Part shown: positions 15,640-24,243 of the stretch, in pieces
Layout: every line of letters begins with the position of its first letter
Position numbering within the stretch: the first letter of the stretch is position 1
Assembly (NCBI GenBank): GCA_016937575.1
Contig: JAFHKN010000002.1
Span: 1,922,001-1,986,000 of the forward strand
Length of the DNA stretch: 64,000 nt
Source: Roseomonas aeriglobus
GTDB taxonomy: Bacteria > Pseudomonadota > Alphaproteobacteria > Sphingomonadales > Sphingomonadaceae
Direction of reading: 5' to 3'
The notes under the pieces: generated by a model
The model's database searches: none
The model's input: only the letters and a program-made list of their open reading frames with translations
What the model was told of the DNA's origin: nothing
Translations under genes and position numbers: made by a program

Positions 15640-17135
15640 TAGGCCTCCCCTTCCCGGACATCCCGCGCGAGAGCCGCACGGTCGAGCTTGCCGTTGGCGT
15701 TGCGCGGCAGCTCCGCGCGCCAGTCATAGCGTGCGGGCTGCATGAAGCTCGGCAGGTCCCGGCGCAAGCGGGCACGCAGATCGTCCTCGCGCGCCGGATC
15801 GCCGCGCAGGACGACGACGATCGCCTGCCCCAAGCGCGCATCGGGAACGCCGACCGCCACCGCCTCCGCCGCTTCGCCGCCGGAGACGACGGCTTCCTCG
15901 ATCTCGGTCGGGCTGATGCGATTGCCCGACGACTTGATCATCTCGTCGTCGCGGCCGACGAAGCGCAGGAGCCCGTCGGCATCGGCAACCGCGGTGTCGC
16001 CGGACCAGACGGCGGTACCACCATATTGTGACCAGGCGGGTGCGGGGCGGAACCGCGCGGCCGTGCGCTCGGCATCCTGCCAATAGCCTTGCGCGACAAG
16101 CGGGCCGGCGTGGACCAGTTCACCGGGTTCGTCGGGCGCGGCCCGGGTCGCGTCGGGACGGACGATCATGATCTCGGCGAACGGGATCGCACGGCCGATC
16201 GAGTCCGGGTGCGCATCGACCAAAGCCGGGTCGAGATAGGTCGAGCGAAACGCCTCGGTCAGGCCGTACATCGGGTAGAGGTCGGCGTGGGCGAAACGCT
16301 CCCGCAGCGCCCGCACGAGCCGCGGGGTCAGCGCACCGCCCGAATTGGTCAGGCGACGAAGCGTCGCGCCCGCCTCGTCCCATTCGGTCTCCAGCAGCTG
16401 GACCCACAGCGGCGGCACGCCGGCGAGCGTCGTCGCGCCATGTCGCGCAACCGCCTTCACCACGTCGCGCGCGGTCAGATAGTCGAGCGGAATGACCCTG
16501 GCGCCGGCATACCAGGTCGAAAGCAGCTGGTTCTGGCCATAGTCGAAACTGAGCGGCAGCACGCCGAGCACACGGTCGTCAGAGGACAGGTGCAGATAGT
16601 GCGCGACGCTGACCGCGCCCAGCCACAGATTGGCATGGCTGAGCATCACCCCCTTCGGCCGGCCGGTCGAGCCGGAGGTGTAGAGGATCGCGGCGAGCCT
16701 GTCCGGATCGGCATTGCTCAGCGGCAGCGGGTCGCCCTGCCCGATCGCGTCCGGAACGATGACGCCCGCCGGCACGTCGCCAGCTTCCAGCGTCGCGATG
16801 CGGCTCGGCTGACTGATCAACAGCCCCGCCCCGCTGTCGGCCAGGATATGCGCGACCTGCGCGCGCTTCAGGACGGGATTGATCGGCACATGCACCAGCC
16901 CCGCCCGCGGCGCGGCGAGCGGCAACAGGCACGCGTCGCGCGTCTTCGGCAGCCAGCTCGCCACCCGCGCTCCGGGCGACAGGCCGAACCCGGCCAGCCA
17001 GCCGGCCAAACGCGCGACGGCGCTCTCCGCCTCGGCGTAGGTCAGTGCGCCGGCGCGGTCCTCCAGCGCGATTGCGTGCCCTGCCCCACGCAGGACATGG
17101 TCGATGGGCCGGGGCGTGGGGTCTGGCGCAACCAT
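15639..17135 (-). CDS. AMP-forming acyl ligase, exosortase A system-associated
   Basis: A 498-aa adenylate-forming enzyme. 'ILYTSGSTGRPKGVMLSH' (about residues 150-167) is the AMP-binding core, and the C-terminal lid includes 'GRDDEMIKSSGNRISPTEIEEAV' in pieces and 'NGKLDR' near the end, whose lysine is the catalytic one. It should activate an acyl or amino-acyl group and load the carrier protein encoded divergently at 17225. The start at 17135 was chosen because the longer frame runs into the carrier protein's leader. Confidence 0.9.
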   Translation of the reverse strand: MVAPDPTPRPIDHVLRGAGHAIALEDRAGALTYAEAESAVARLAGWLAGFGLSPGARVASWLPKTRDACLLPLAAPRAGLVHVPINPVLKRAQVAHILADSGAGLLISQPSRIATLEAGDVPAGVIVPDAIGQGDPLPLSNADPDRLAAILYTSGSTGRPKGVMLSHANLWLGAVSVAHYLHLSSDDRVLGVLPLSFDYGQNQLLSTWYAGARVIPLDYLTARDVVKAVARHGATTLAGVPPLWVQLLETEWDEAGATLRRLTNSGGALTPRLVRALRERFAHADLYPMYGLTEAFRSTYLDPALVDAHPDSIGRAIPFAEIMIVRPDATRAAPDEPGELVHAGPLVAQGYWQDAERTAARFRPAPAWSQYGGTAVWSGDTAVADADGLLRFVGRDDEMIKSSGNRISPTEIEEAVVSGGEAAEAVAVGVPDARLGQAIVVVLRGDPAREDDLRARLRRDLPSFMQPARYDWRAELPRNANGKLDRAALARDVREGEA

Positions 17136-17224
17136 GACGGCACATGGCGACCCGCGAGCGGACTTGGCAAGGCGTGTCGCCCAAAGTAGGGCGCGCAAAA
17201 GATTTTTTCGGGGGAAGTCTGGCC

Positions 17225-17497
17225 GTGCAACCCGATGGGGCAGCCGAAATCGTCGAAACCGTCCGCGCGGTGCTGCGCGACGTTCTTGGCGTGAGCGAAG
17301 AGCGGGCCGCTGCGTTCCGCGAAGACACCCCCTTGTTCGGCGCACTGCCCGAACTCGATTCGATGGCGGTCGCGGGGGTGCTGACCGAGATCGAGGATCG
17401 ACTGGGCGTCCTGATCGACGACGACGACATCGATGGCGAGACGTTGGAGACCTTCGGCGCGCTGACTGAATTCGCCAAGCGCAAGGCGCTCGGTTGA
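17225..17497 (+). CDS. Acyl carrier protein, exosortase A system-associated
   Basis: A 90-aa carrier protein. Ser46 in E-L-D-S-M is the phosphopantetheine attachment site, and the acidic second half (D-D-D-D-I-D) is typical. The start is a GTG at 17225 with GGGGGAAG 7 nt upstream (17210-17217); an ATG-started frame at 17144 would add 27 residues unlike any carrier protein. It is divergent from the ligase (90 bp between starts) and coupled by overlap to hydrolase 2. It probably carries the group activated by the ligase for transfer to the polysaccharide or a lipid. Confidence 0.87.
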   Translation: MQPDGAAEIVETVRAVLRDVLGVSEERAAAFREDTPLFGALPELDSMAVAGVLTEIEDRLGVLIDDDDIDGETLETFGALTEFAKRKALG

Positions 17498-18207
17498 TCG
17501 ATTGGTACGACTGGCCGGGCGGACGCGAGGCGATGATCCGCCTCGGCCCCGATCATGGCCCGGTCGTCATCGTGGCGCTGCCGCTGTTCGAAGAGGCGAA
17601 CCGCACCCGTACCTTCGCGGTGACGATGATGCGCGCGCTTGCCGAGTGCGGCGTGGCGAGCGTGCTGCCGGACCTGCCGGGCACGGGCGAAAGCCTGGTG
17701 GCGCTGCAAGACGTAACGCTGACCACGATGCGGGAAGCGCACGAGGCGCTGACGCTGTCGTTCGACGCGGCGGGTCGTCGGACCTATGCGGTCGGCATCC
17801 GCAGCGGCGCGCTGCTCGATCCGTTCTCGCTCAATTTCGGACGCTGGCATCTGGCGCCTCAGTCGGGCGAGGATGTGCTGCGCGAACTCGTTCGGATCAA
17901 GAATGCGGAAGCGGGTGGCACGGCGCGCTATGATCGTCACACCATCATCGGCGCGGACGAAGACCCGATCCGGATCGGGGGCCAGTCGCTCTCATCCGAC
18001 CTGCTCGCCGACCTGCCCGGCGCGCTGATCTTTGCTGGTGCGGGCGTAGCGCAACGCACGGTGCGCCTGGACAGCGACCCCGCACCTGCCGATCGCAAGG
18101 TTGCGGGCGCACCGCTGTGGCGTCGGGCCGAGCCCGGCAACGATATCGCGCTTGCCGAGGCACTGGCCGAGGACATCGCGCAATGGGTGCGGACATGCGC
18201 CGGCTGA
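17494..18207 (+). CDS. Exosortase A system-associated hydrolase 2 (alpha/beta fold)
   Basis: A 237-aa alpha/beta-hydrolase-like protein. The N-terminal 'PLFEEANRTRTFA' segment and strand 'GVASVLPDLPGTGES' fit the hydrolase 2 family of exosortase A loci. At the nucleophile elbow the sequence is V-G-I-R-S-G, not G-x-S-x-G, so the usual serine is absent or shifted; activity is doubtful or unusual. The start is TTG at 17494 overlapping the carrier stop; an ATG at 17533 is the alternative. It is followed by hydrolase 1 with overlap. Confidence 0.78.
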   Translation: MIDWYDWPGGREAMIRLGPDHGPVVIVALPLFEEANRTRTFAVTMMRALAECGVASVLPDLPGTGESLVALQDVTLTTMREAHEALTLSFDAAGRRTYAVGIRSGALLDPFSLNFGRWHLAPQSGEDVLRELVRIKNAEAGGTARYDRHTIIGADEDPIRIGGQSLSSDLLADLPGALIFAGAGVAQRTVRLDSDPAPADRKVAGAPLWRRAEPGNDIALAEALAEDIAQWVRTCAG

Positions 18208-18971
18208 TCGAAATCCCCTGCGCCGGCCAGACGCTGGTCGCGACGCTCGATGAAGCGGCGGGGAAGACGGGATTGCTGATCGTCTCCGGCGGTAACGAGC
18301 TTCGCTGCGGGGCGCATCGTGGGATGGCGCTATTGGCGCAGGCGCTGGCCGGGTGCGGCGTGCCGGTGCTGCGCTATGATCGTCGCGGGATCGGCGATTC
18401 GAGCGGGATCAACGGCGGGTTCGAGAGCGGCGCGGAGGACATGGCCGCAGCGGCGGAGGCGTTGCGGGCGTGCGGAGTCACGCGGATTGTCGGTTTCGGG
18501 AATTGCGATGCGGCTAGCGCGCTGGCGCTGTTCCATGCCCGGGCCGGGATTGACGCGGTGGTGCTGTCGAACCCATGGATCGGCGGCAGCGACGACGCGC
18601 TGCCCCAGGCCGCGGCGATCCGCGCGCGCTATGCCGAGCGGCTGCGCGATCCGCGGGAATGGCTGCGGTTGCTGCGCGGTGGCGTCGACCTGCGAAAGCT
18701 CGCCGGGGGACTGATGAAGGTCGCTCGGGCGCCGGAAGACAGCGGGCTCCTACCGCGGATGGCGACCGCGCTTCGGGCGTCGGGCGTGCCGGTGACACTA
18801 TTGCTTGCCGCGCAGGACAATACGGCGGTGGCGTTCGCGGACGCCTGGGCGAAGCTGCCGGACCGGCCGCGCGCGCCGCTCGAGATGCGGGCGTCGGCGA
18901 GTCACAGCTATGCGGGGGATGGCGATTTCGCGTGGCTGGTCGAACGCGTCATGTCCGCGGTTCGCGGCTGA
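18195..18971 (+). CDS. Exosortase A system-associated hydrolase 1 (alpha/beta fold)
   Basis: A 258-aa alpha/beta hydrolase. 'LIVSGGNELRCGAHRG' and 'VLRYDRRGIGDSSG' are typical of the hydrolase 1 family. The nucleophile elbow is G-F-G-N-C-D-A, with cysteine at the serine position, as in other members I recall. A late 'ASHSYAG' offers the catalytic histidine. The start lies inside the hydrolase 2 gene (13-nt overlap); an ATG 12 nt earlier is equally possible. It may act on thioester intermediates on the carrier protein. Confidence 0.82.
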   Translation: MRRLIEIPCAGQTLVATLDEAAGKTGLLIVSGGNELRCGAHRGMALLAQALAGCGVPVLRYDRRGIGDSSGINGGFESGAEDMAAAAEALRACGVTRIVGFGNCDAASALALFHARAGIDAVVLSNPWIGGSDDALPQAAAIRARYAERLRDPREWLRLLRGGVDLRKLAGGLMKVARAPEDSGLLPRMATALRASGVPVTLLLAAQDNTAVAFADAWAKLPDRPRAPLEMRASASHSYAGDGDFAWLVERVMSAVRG

Positions 18972-19000
18972 AGCCGAAGCAAACGACCTTGCCGGACTTC

Positions 19001-19103
19001 GCCCCTCCCCTTCAGGGGAAGGGTTGGGGTGGGGCGGTGCCACATGCGACGAGCTCGCGGACAGGTCCCACCCCCGGGCCCTCCCCCGAAGGGTGGGGTG
19101 ATC
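19001..19103. repeat. GC-rich intergenic palindromic repeat, family C
   Basis: GCCCCTCCCCTTCAGGGGAA at the left and CCCTCCCCCGAAGGGTGGGG at the right enclose a GAGCTC palindrome. The design is like family A but the sequence differs. It lies between the convergent ends of hydrolase 1 and thioredoxin reductase and may serve as a shared terminator. Confidence 0.65.
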
Positions 19104-19167
19104 AGAGTGAACGCGCGGAGCTAGTTCACTCCATTCGTCGCGAAACGAGCCTGTGGGCGTGAATCGC

Positions 19168-20136
19168 CTACTCCGCCGCTTCCTTCACCGCCTCGAACTC
19201 CGCCTCCGCCAGGAACCGCTCGGCGTCCAGCGCCGCCATGCAGCCGGTGCCGGCCGCGGTAACCGCCTGGCGGTAGACCTTGTCCATCACGTCGCCGCAC
19301 GCGAACACGCCCGGCACGCTGGTGCGGGTCGACCCCGTCTCGACCGCGATATAGCCGTCGTCGTCGAGCGCAAGGTGGCCGCGGAACAGTTCGGTCGCCG
19401 GATGGTGGCCGATCGCAACGAAGCCGCCTTCGACGTCCAGCCGCGAGTGTTCGCCGGTCACCGTGTCCTTCAGCTCGATCGCGACCAGGCCCTCAGGGCT
19501 CCCCTCGCCGATGAAGCGGACGACTTCCTTGTTCCACAGGACCGAGATCTTCTCGTTCGCGTGAAGCCGTGCCTGCAGGATCTTTTCCGCACGCAGGCTG
19601 TCGCGGCGGTGGATCAGCGTCACGTCGTCGCTGTGGTTGGTCAGGTACAAAGCTTCCTCGACCGCGGTATTGCCGCCGCCGATCACCGCGACCTTCTTGC
19701 CGCGGTAGAAGAAACCGTCGCACGTCGCGCAGGCGCTGACGCCCTTGCCCTTCAGCAGCTCTTCGCTGTCGAGGCCGAGCCACTTCGCCTGCGCGCCGGT
19801 GGCGATTACCAGCACGTCGCCTTCATACACGTCGCCGCCGTCACCGATCAGGCGGAACGGGCGCTGCGTGAGGTCGACCTTCACGATCGTGTCCCACATC
19901 ATCCGCGTGCCGACATGTTCGGCCTGCGCCTGCATTTCCTGCATCAGCCACGGACCCTGAATCACCTCGCGGAAGCCAGGGTAATTCTCGACATCGGTGG
20001 TCGTGGTCAGCTGGCCGCCGGGCTGGATGCCCTGGACGACGATCGGCTCCATGCCGGCGCGCGCGCCGTAGATCGCGGCCGACAGGCCCGCCGGGCCAGA
20101 GCCGAGAATCAGCATCTTGGTGGTGTGTGTGGTCAT
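19168..20136 (-). CDS. trxB: Thioredoxin-disulfide reductase
   Basis: A 322-aa FAD/NADPH enzyme that reduces thioredoxin. The FAD-binding 'LGSGPAGLSAAIY' is at residue 11, the redox pair is Cys136/Cys139 in C-A-T-C-D, and the NADPH-binding 'VIGGGNTAVEEA' follows near 155. 'GVFACGDVMD' is the late FAD motif. The length is standard. The start at 20136 is typical for the family; an ATG 9 nt earlier cannot be excluded, as neither has a clear ribosome binding site. It stands alone. Confidence 0.95.
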   Translation of the reverse strand: MTTHTTKMLILGSGPAGLSAAIYGARAGMEPIVVQGIQPGGQLTTTTDVENYPGFREVIQGPWLMQEMQAQAEHVGTRMMWDTIVKVDLTQRPFRLIGDGGDVYEGDVLVIATGAQAKWLGLDSEELLKGKGVSACATCDGFFYRGKKVAVIGGGNTAVEEALYLTNHSDDVTLIHRRDSLRAEKILQARLHANEKISVLWNKEVVRFIGEGSPEGLVAIELKDTVTGEHSRLDVEGGFVAIGHHPATELFRGHLALDDDGYIAVETGSTRTSVPGVFACGDVMDKVYRQAVTAAGTGCMAALDAERFLAEAEFEAVKEAAE

Positions 20137-20211
20137 GGGGGGCATTTAGCGCGGGAGGGTGCAAACTCAATCAGCGCGATCACGATCCCCGTCCCGATTG
20201 CGTTTGCACCC

Positions 20212-20997
20212 TCAGCGTCCGCGAAAGTCCGGTTTACGCTTCGATAGAAAAGCCATGCCGCCTTCCATCGAGTCCGCCGTGCCGCGCGCCTGGCGCTGAT
20301 CCTGCGCCTCGCGTTCCAGTGCCGCGTCCAGCGTCGATTCGAGCGCGTCGGCGACCCCTCGGCGGATCAGACGCAGCGCCACGGTCGGGCCCGCGGCCAA
20401 ACGCGTCGCCAGCGCCAGCGCCTCCGCCTCGAGCACATCGTCCGCAACGACGCGGTGAACGAGACCCCAGTCCAGCGCCTGCGCGGCCGGCACCCGCTCG
20501 CCGAGCATCATCATCTCGATCGCCCGTGCACGGCCGATCAGGCGCGGCAGCATCCAGCTGGCGCCGCCATCGGGCACCAGGCCGATGTTGACGAACGCCT
20601 GGAGGAAATAGGCGCTTTCGCTCGCGACGCAAAAATCGGCCGCGAGCGCCAGGCTGCATCCGATACCGGCGGCGGGGCCGCGGACGGCGCTGACCACCGG
20701 CACGCCCAGATCGACGATCGCGCGGATGGTCGGGTTATAGGATCGGGTCAGCGCATCATAGGTGGCGAGGCCGGGGTCGGCGGCGTTCAGCGTCCCGCCA
20801 CCAACGTCGGCGCCCGAACAGAAGCCCCGCCCCGCCCCGGTCAGCAACACCGCGCGTGCGCCGTCCAGATCGGCAAGCGCGGCCGCGATCCGTTCGAACA
20901 TCGCCGGCGTCGCCGCGTTCAGCCGATCGGGTCGGTCGATCGTCACGACCAGCACGTCGCCCTGTCGCTCGGCGCGGATCGTTTCGTCTTCGGCCAT
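20212..20997 (-). CDS. Enoyl-CoA hydratase/isomerase family protein (PaaG-like)
   Basis: A 261-aa crotonase-fold protein. The oxyanion-hole segment 'GRGFCSGADVG' (about residues 55-65) and 'RGPAAGIGCSLALAAD' (about 102-117) are clear. At the catalytic loop it reads 'IGLVPDGGASWMLPR', with Asp rather than Glu, the PaaG pattern seen in enzymes that isomerise ring-epoxide or unsaturated acyl-CoAs. A role in aromatic or fatty-acid breakdown is therefore likely but the substrate is unknown. GGAGA lies 7 nt before the ATG at 20997, which decides the start. Confidence 0.88.
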   Translation of the reverse strand: MAEDETIRAERQGDVLVVTIDRPDRLNAATPAMFERIAAALADLDGARAVLLTGAGRGFCSGADVGGGTLNAADPGLATYDALTRSYNPTIRAIVDLGVPVVSAVRGPAAGIGCSLALAADFCVASESAYFLQAFVNIGLVPDGGASWMLPRLIGRARAIEMMMLGERVPAAQALDWGLVHRVVADDVLEAEALALATRLAAGPTVALRLIRRGVADALESTLDAALEREAQDQRQARGTADSMEGGMAFLSKRKPDFRGR

Positions 20998-21064
20998 GCT
21001 ATCTCTCCAAAAATCTTTGGACGCTTTTGGCGCGAAGGGGCGCCTGCCGACAAGGGCGCACATG

Positions 21065-21094
21065 AAAAAGGGGCGCCCCGGCGGGACGCCCCTT
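21065..21094 (-). terminator. Intrinsic terminator of the TPR protein gene
   Basis: On the minus strand AAGGGGCG (21094-21087) pairs with CGCCCCTT (21075-21068), with an 11-nt loop, and runs into five T. It lies 31 bp after the stop of the TPR gene. Confidence 0.85.
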
Positions 21095-21125
21095 CATCAC
21101 GTCAGACCGTGATCGCGCGCTGCGA

Positions 21126-22397
21126 TTACTGCGCGGCGACGGCGGTCGTGCCGGCGACTCCGGTGTCGAGGTACTGGATCCAGAACCCTGCCAGGTCCTT
21201 GCGCGGGCCCGGTGCGGTGATTGACTGGAAGGCCGTGCGCGCCTGATCCTTCTGCCCCGCCTGCGCATAGGCAGCGCCCGTGTGCAGCGCGAGTTCCGAC
21301 GCGTCCACGCCACCCTTCTGGCTGGCGACGGCGTACATTTCGAGCGCCTTGGCAGCGTTGCCCTGGCCGAGATAGGCGTCGCCGGTGGTCAGCGCGAGCT
21401 TGCCGTTGGCCGCCGCCTTCGCCTTGGTTTCCAGCGCGGTCATCGATCCTTCGGCCTTCAGCGCCGTACCGATATCGGTCAACAGGCGTGTGGCGCTGGC
21501 GTCGGCCGCCGGAATCTTGCCGATCGCCTTACCTTCGTCGATCACCGCCTTCGCCTCGGCCGGATAGCCGCCGATATAGGTCAGGTCGGCATATTCGAGA
21601 TAGTCGCCGCGGTCGGCGAGCGACTTGGTCGCACGCATCAGGCGGAACAGGTCGATCTGCTGGCCACGGTCGAGCTTCGCACCGCCGTCACGATAGATCA
21701 GGATCGCCTCGCGCCAGTTCTTGGCGGTCGGATAGGCCTTCAGCTTGCGCATCGACCACTGGGCGGTCGCGGCCGCATCCTTGCGGTACACGCGACCGAG
21801 GGCGTAGTTGTAGAGATCTTCCGACGGCTTCTTGCCGGCTGCGATCTCGTCGTTGATCGTCTTTTCGATCGCAGCCAGACCGCCCGAGGTGTTGCCGGTC
21901 TCGATATTGGCGGCGGCGATGCGCAGTTGCAGCGCTTCGTTCTGATAGCCGAGTTCCTGCGCCTTGGTCAGGTACGGCAGGGCTTCGGCATATTTCTTGG
22001 TCTGAAACGCCGCTTCGCCGCGCAGGAAGTTGTACTGGCCAAGCTGCGCCGCCGGCGTCTTCGGATTCGCGATCAGCTTGTCGAGCACCGGCGCGAGCTT
22101 CTGCAGATCGTTCGACGGCGCGATCGCCTGAAGCTGCATCGCGGCGACGAAATACTTCTCTTCATCGGTGGTCGCCAGCGGTTCCGCGATCGCGGTCTGC
22201 GCCAGCGCGGTCGTGTAATCCTTGGCGGTCAGCGCGGTCTGCGCCGCGGCCAGCGGCTTGCGGATGGCGTCCGACAGCTTGGGGCCTTGTGCCGCCTTGT
22301 CGTTCTTCTTCTGCGCCGCGGCCGGAAGCGCGATGGCGGTCGATACCACGCCGGTCGACAGCATGGCAGCCAGCGCAAGCTTCGAGATAGACTTCAT
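21126..22397 (-). CDS. Exported tetratricopeptide-repeat protein
   Basis: A 423-aa protein with a Sec signal peptide (residues 1-28, ending A-L-P-A-A-A-Q), so it is periplasmic. The rest is almost all helix-turn-helix pairs typical of TPR/Sel1-type repeats, for example around 'ALAQTAIAEPLATT', 'YLTKAQELGYQNEALQL' and 'YLGQGNAAKALEMYAVA'. It is probably a scaffold for protein-protein contacts. AGGAGA 9 nt upstream supports the start. I cannot name a partner, and no similar operon neighbour helps. Confidence 0.8.
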   Translation of the reverse strand: MKSISKLALAAMLSTGVVSTAIALPAAAQKKNDKAAQGPKLSDAIRKPLAAAQTALTAKDYTTALAQTAIAEPLATTDEEKYFVAAMQLQAIAPSNDLQKLAPVLDKLIANPKTPAAQLGQYNFLRGEAAFQTKKYAEALPYLTKAQELGYQNEALQLRIAAANIETGNTSGGLAAIEKTINDEIAAGKKPSEDLYNYALGRVYRKDAAATAQWSMRKLKAYPTAKNWREAILIYRDGGAKLDRGQQIDLFRLMRATKSLADRGDYLEYADLTYIGGYPAEAKAVIDEGKAIGKIPAADASATRLLTDIGTALKAEGSMTALETKAKAAANGKLALTTGDAYLGQGNAAKALEMYAVASQKGGVDASELALHTGAAYAQAGQKDQARTAFQSITAPGPRKDLAGFWIQYLDTGVAGTTAVAAQ

Positions 22398-22620
22398 GAT
22401 CCGGAATCTCCTGACACGGCCCTTCTGATGGGGGTCGGGCCGCTAGTATCTGCCCCCGCGCGGCGGGGCAAGCCGCGGCGTCGGCTGCCCTATGCGGCAC
22501 GCCGACTGAACGGGTTTTGAACGGCCTGCGGCGTCCAAGGAACCAACCGTGCCCTGCCACGTACATCCGGGACGCGGGATAGCAGGGATCGGCGCGATGC
22601 GGGGACGAGGACTGGACGAC

Positions 22621-22896
22621 ATGCTGCGCACCGCGGCCATCGTGGGGATGGGCGTGGCACTCAGTGCCATGGTCGGGGTCGGCACCGCAAAGTGGACGAT
22701 GGCCGAAACCAGTGCCTTCTATACCTATCCGGTCGATCGCGGCCCGCCGCTCTATGCGCGCCAGCGGGCGGTTGCCGACGATTTCTGGCAGGATCAGGCC
22801 GGGAACGTCACGCCGACCTACGCCGCCTATTCGGCCGACGCCGGCTCGACCGCGACCAATGTCGCGCCGACATACCGTTCGGCGTCCGGTTCGTAG
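22621..22896 (+). CDS. Hypothetical small exported or membrane-anchored protein
   Basis: A 91-aa frame with a hydrophobic N-terminus (T-A-A-I-V-G-M-G-V-A-L-S-A-M-V-G-V-G) that could be a signal or anchor, then a Tyr/Pro/Ala-rich tail. GAGG lies 10 nt before the ATG; an ATG at 22597 is also in frame. Its last 70 bp overlap the end of the convergent gene at 22827. I do not recognise a family; the N-terminal design argues that it is real. Confidence 0.5.
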   Translation: MLRTAAIVGMGVALSAMVGVGTAKWTMAETSAFYTYPVDRGPPLYARQRAVADDFWQDQAGNVTPTYAAYSADAGSTATNVAPTYRSASGS

Positions 22897-23156
22897 AGGC
22901 GGCTGACCGTGAAGGCGCGGCCGGTCAGCTTCGGTTCGCCGAGCCCGGTCACCTTGAAGCTGCCCAGTTTTTCCTCGCGCGGCAGCATGCCGTTGCGCGC
23001 GACGGTGACGGCATCGACGTAAAGCTCACCGTGTTTGGTATAGGCGACATGCGGCGCCAGCACGACCTTGTCGCGGTTGTAGGTCGCATTCACGCAGAGC
23101 TGCTTCACGATGGCGGCGAACAGAGTCGGGACGGGACCGGAGGGTTCTTCGGACAT
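22827..23156 (-). CDS. Conserved hypothetical protein, WYL-like beta fold
   Basis: A 109-aa protein made mostly of short beta-strands: 'LCVNATYNRDKVVLAPHVAYTKHGELYVDAVTV' (in pieces) reads like the ligand-sensing WYL or a related SH3-like barrel, and 'REEKLGSFKVTGLG' continues it. There is no DNA-binding domain. The role is unknown. An upstream TTG two codons earlier is possible. The 3' end overlaps the plus-strand gene at 22621-22896. Confidence 0.65.
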   Translation of the reverse strand: MSEEPSGPVPTLFAAIVKQLCVNATYNRDKVVLAPHVAYTKHGELYVDAVTVARNGMLPREEKLGSFKVTGLGEPKLTGRAFTVSRLYEPDAERYVGATLVAVEPASAE

Positions 23157-23322
23157 GGTCAATTCGCAGCGGCTGAAAGCATCGTCGGCAGCATATAGGC
23201 CGCTTGCTGCAACGCAGCAAGATCGCGGTGGGAGCGCTAACCATCTTTACCGCGCGTCCGGCGTCGCACCGGAACGGGGATGACGGCTGTCCGTTGGACA
23301 ACACAAATCAACGGAGACTCCC

Positions 23323-24204
23323 ATGCCCTACGTAAAGACGCGCGACGGAACCGATATCTACGTCAAGGACTGGGGTGAAGGCCGGCCGGTGGTGCTGATC
23401 CACGGGTGGCCGCTGTCGTCGGACATGTGGGATGCGCAGGCCATGGCGATGGCGGACGCGGGCTTTCGCGTGATCGCCTATGACCGGCGCGGATTCGGCC
23501 GGTCGGGGCAGCCCTTGTCGGGATATGATTACGACACGCTGAGCGACGACCTGGCCGACGTGCTGGAAGCGACCGGCGCGACCGAGAATGTCACGCTCGT
23601 CGGCTTCTCGATGGGCGGGGGCGAGGTCGCACGCTACATGTCGCGCCATGGTGGCAAGGGCGTGATCGCCACCGCGCTGCTCGGCTCGGTCGTACCCTAT
23701 ATGCTCAAGACCGACGACAACCCGAACGGCGTGCCGGAAGAAACGCTTCAGCAGATCGGTGACGGCATCAAGAAGGATCGTGCCGACTTCTTCCGCAACA
23801 CCTTCTTCCCGCAGTTCTTCGGCACCGGCACCTTTTCGCACCCGGTCAGCGACGAAGTGCTGCACACCGCAACCCGAATCGCGATGGACGCCAGCCTGAA
23901 GGCGACGCTGGCCTGCGCCGAATCCTTCGGCCACACCGATTTCCGCAGAGACCTGGCGTCGTTCGCCGTGCCGACGCTGATCGTCCACGGCACTGCGGAC
24001 AAGACGGTGCCGATCGACGCCACGGCGCGCGAGGCGGCGAAAGGCATCGCCGGTGCGCAGCTCGTCGAATATGACGGGGAACCGCATGGGTTCACCGAAA
24101 CCGCGCGCGACCGCATCACCAAAGACCTGCTGACGTTTCTGGGCGACCCGCGACAGACGAGCTTTGTCGCGACCAACAAAAGCTCGGAGCCCCTGACCGC
24201 CTGA
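23323..24204 (+). CDS. Alpha/beta hydrolase, chloroperoxidase/arylesterase-like
   Basis: A 293-aa alpha/beta hydrolase of the non-heme chloroperoxidase group. 'DWGEGRPVVLIHGWPLSSDMW' (in pieces) holds the oxyanion hole, and 'VGFSMGGGEVARY' has the nucleophile Ser in G-x-S-x-G. The acid is in 'VHGTADKTVP' and the histidine in 'GEPHGFTE'. These enzymes hydrolyse esters and can perhydrolyse acids with peroxide; the native substrate is unknown. It is slightly longer than usual (about 275) owing to a ~20-residue C-terminal tail. GGAGA lies 7 nt before the ATG. Confidence 0.9.
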   Translation: MPYVKTRDGTDIYVKDWGEGRPVVLIHGWPLSSDMWDAQAMAMADAGFRVIAYDRRGFGRSGQPLSGYDYDTLSDDLADVLEATGATENVTLVGFSMGGGEVARYMSRHGGKGVIATALLGSVVPYMLKTDDNPNGVPEETLQQIGDGIKKDRADFFRNTFFPQFFGTGTFSHPVSDEVLHTATRIAMDASLKATLACAESFGHTDFRRDLASFAVPTLIVHGTADKTVPIDATAREAAKGIAGAQLVEYDGEPHGFTETARDRITKDLLTFLGDPRQTSFVATNKSSEPLTA

Positions 24205-24243
24205 CGTCATTGCGCGGCGTCGGCCAAGCCCCCATAGCGGGGC

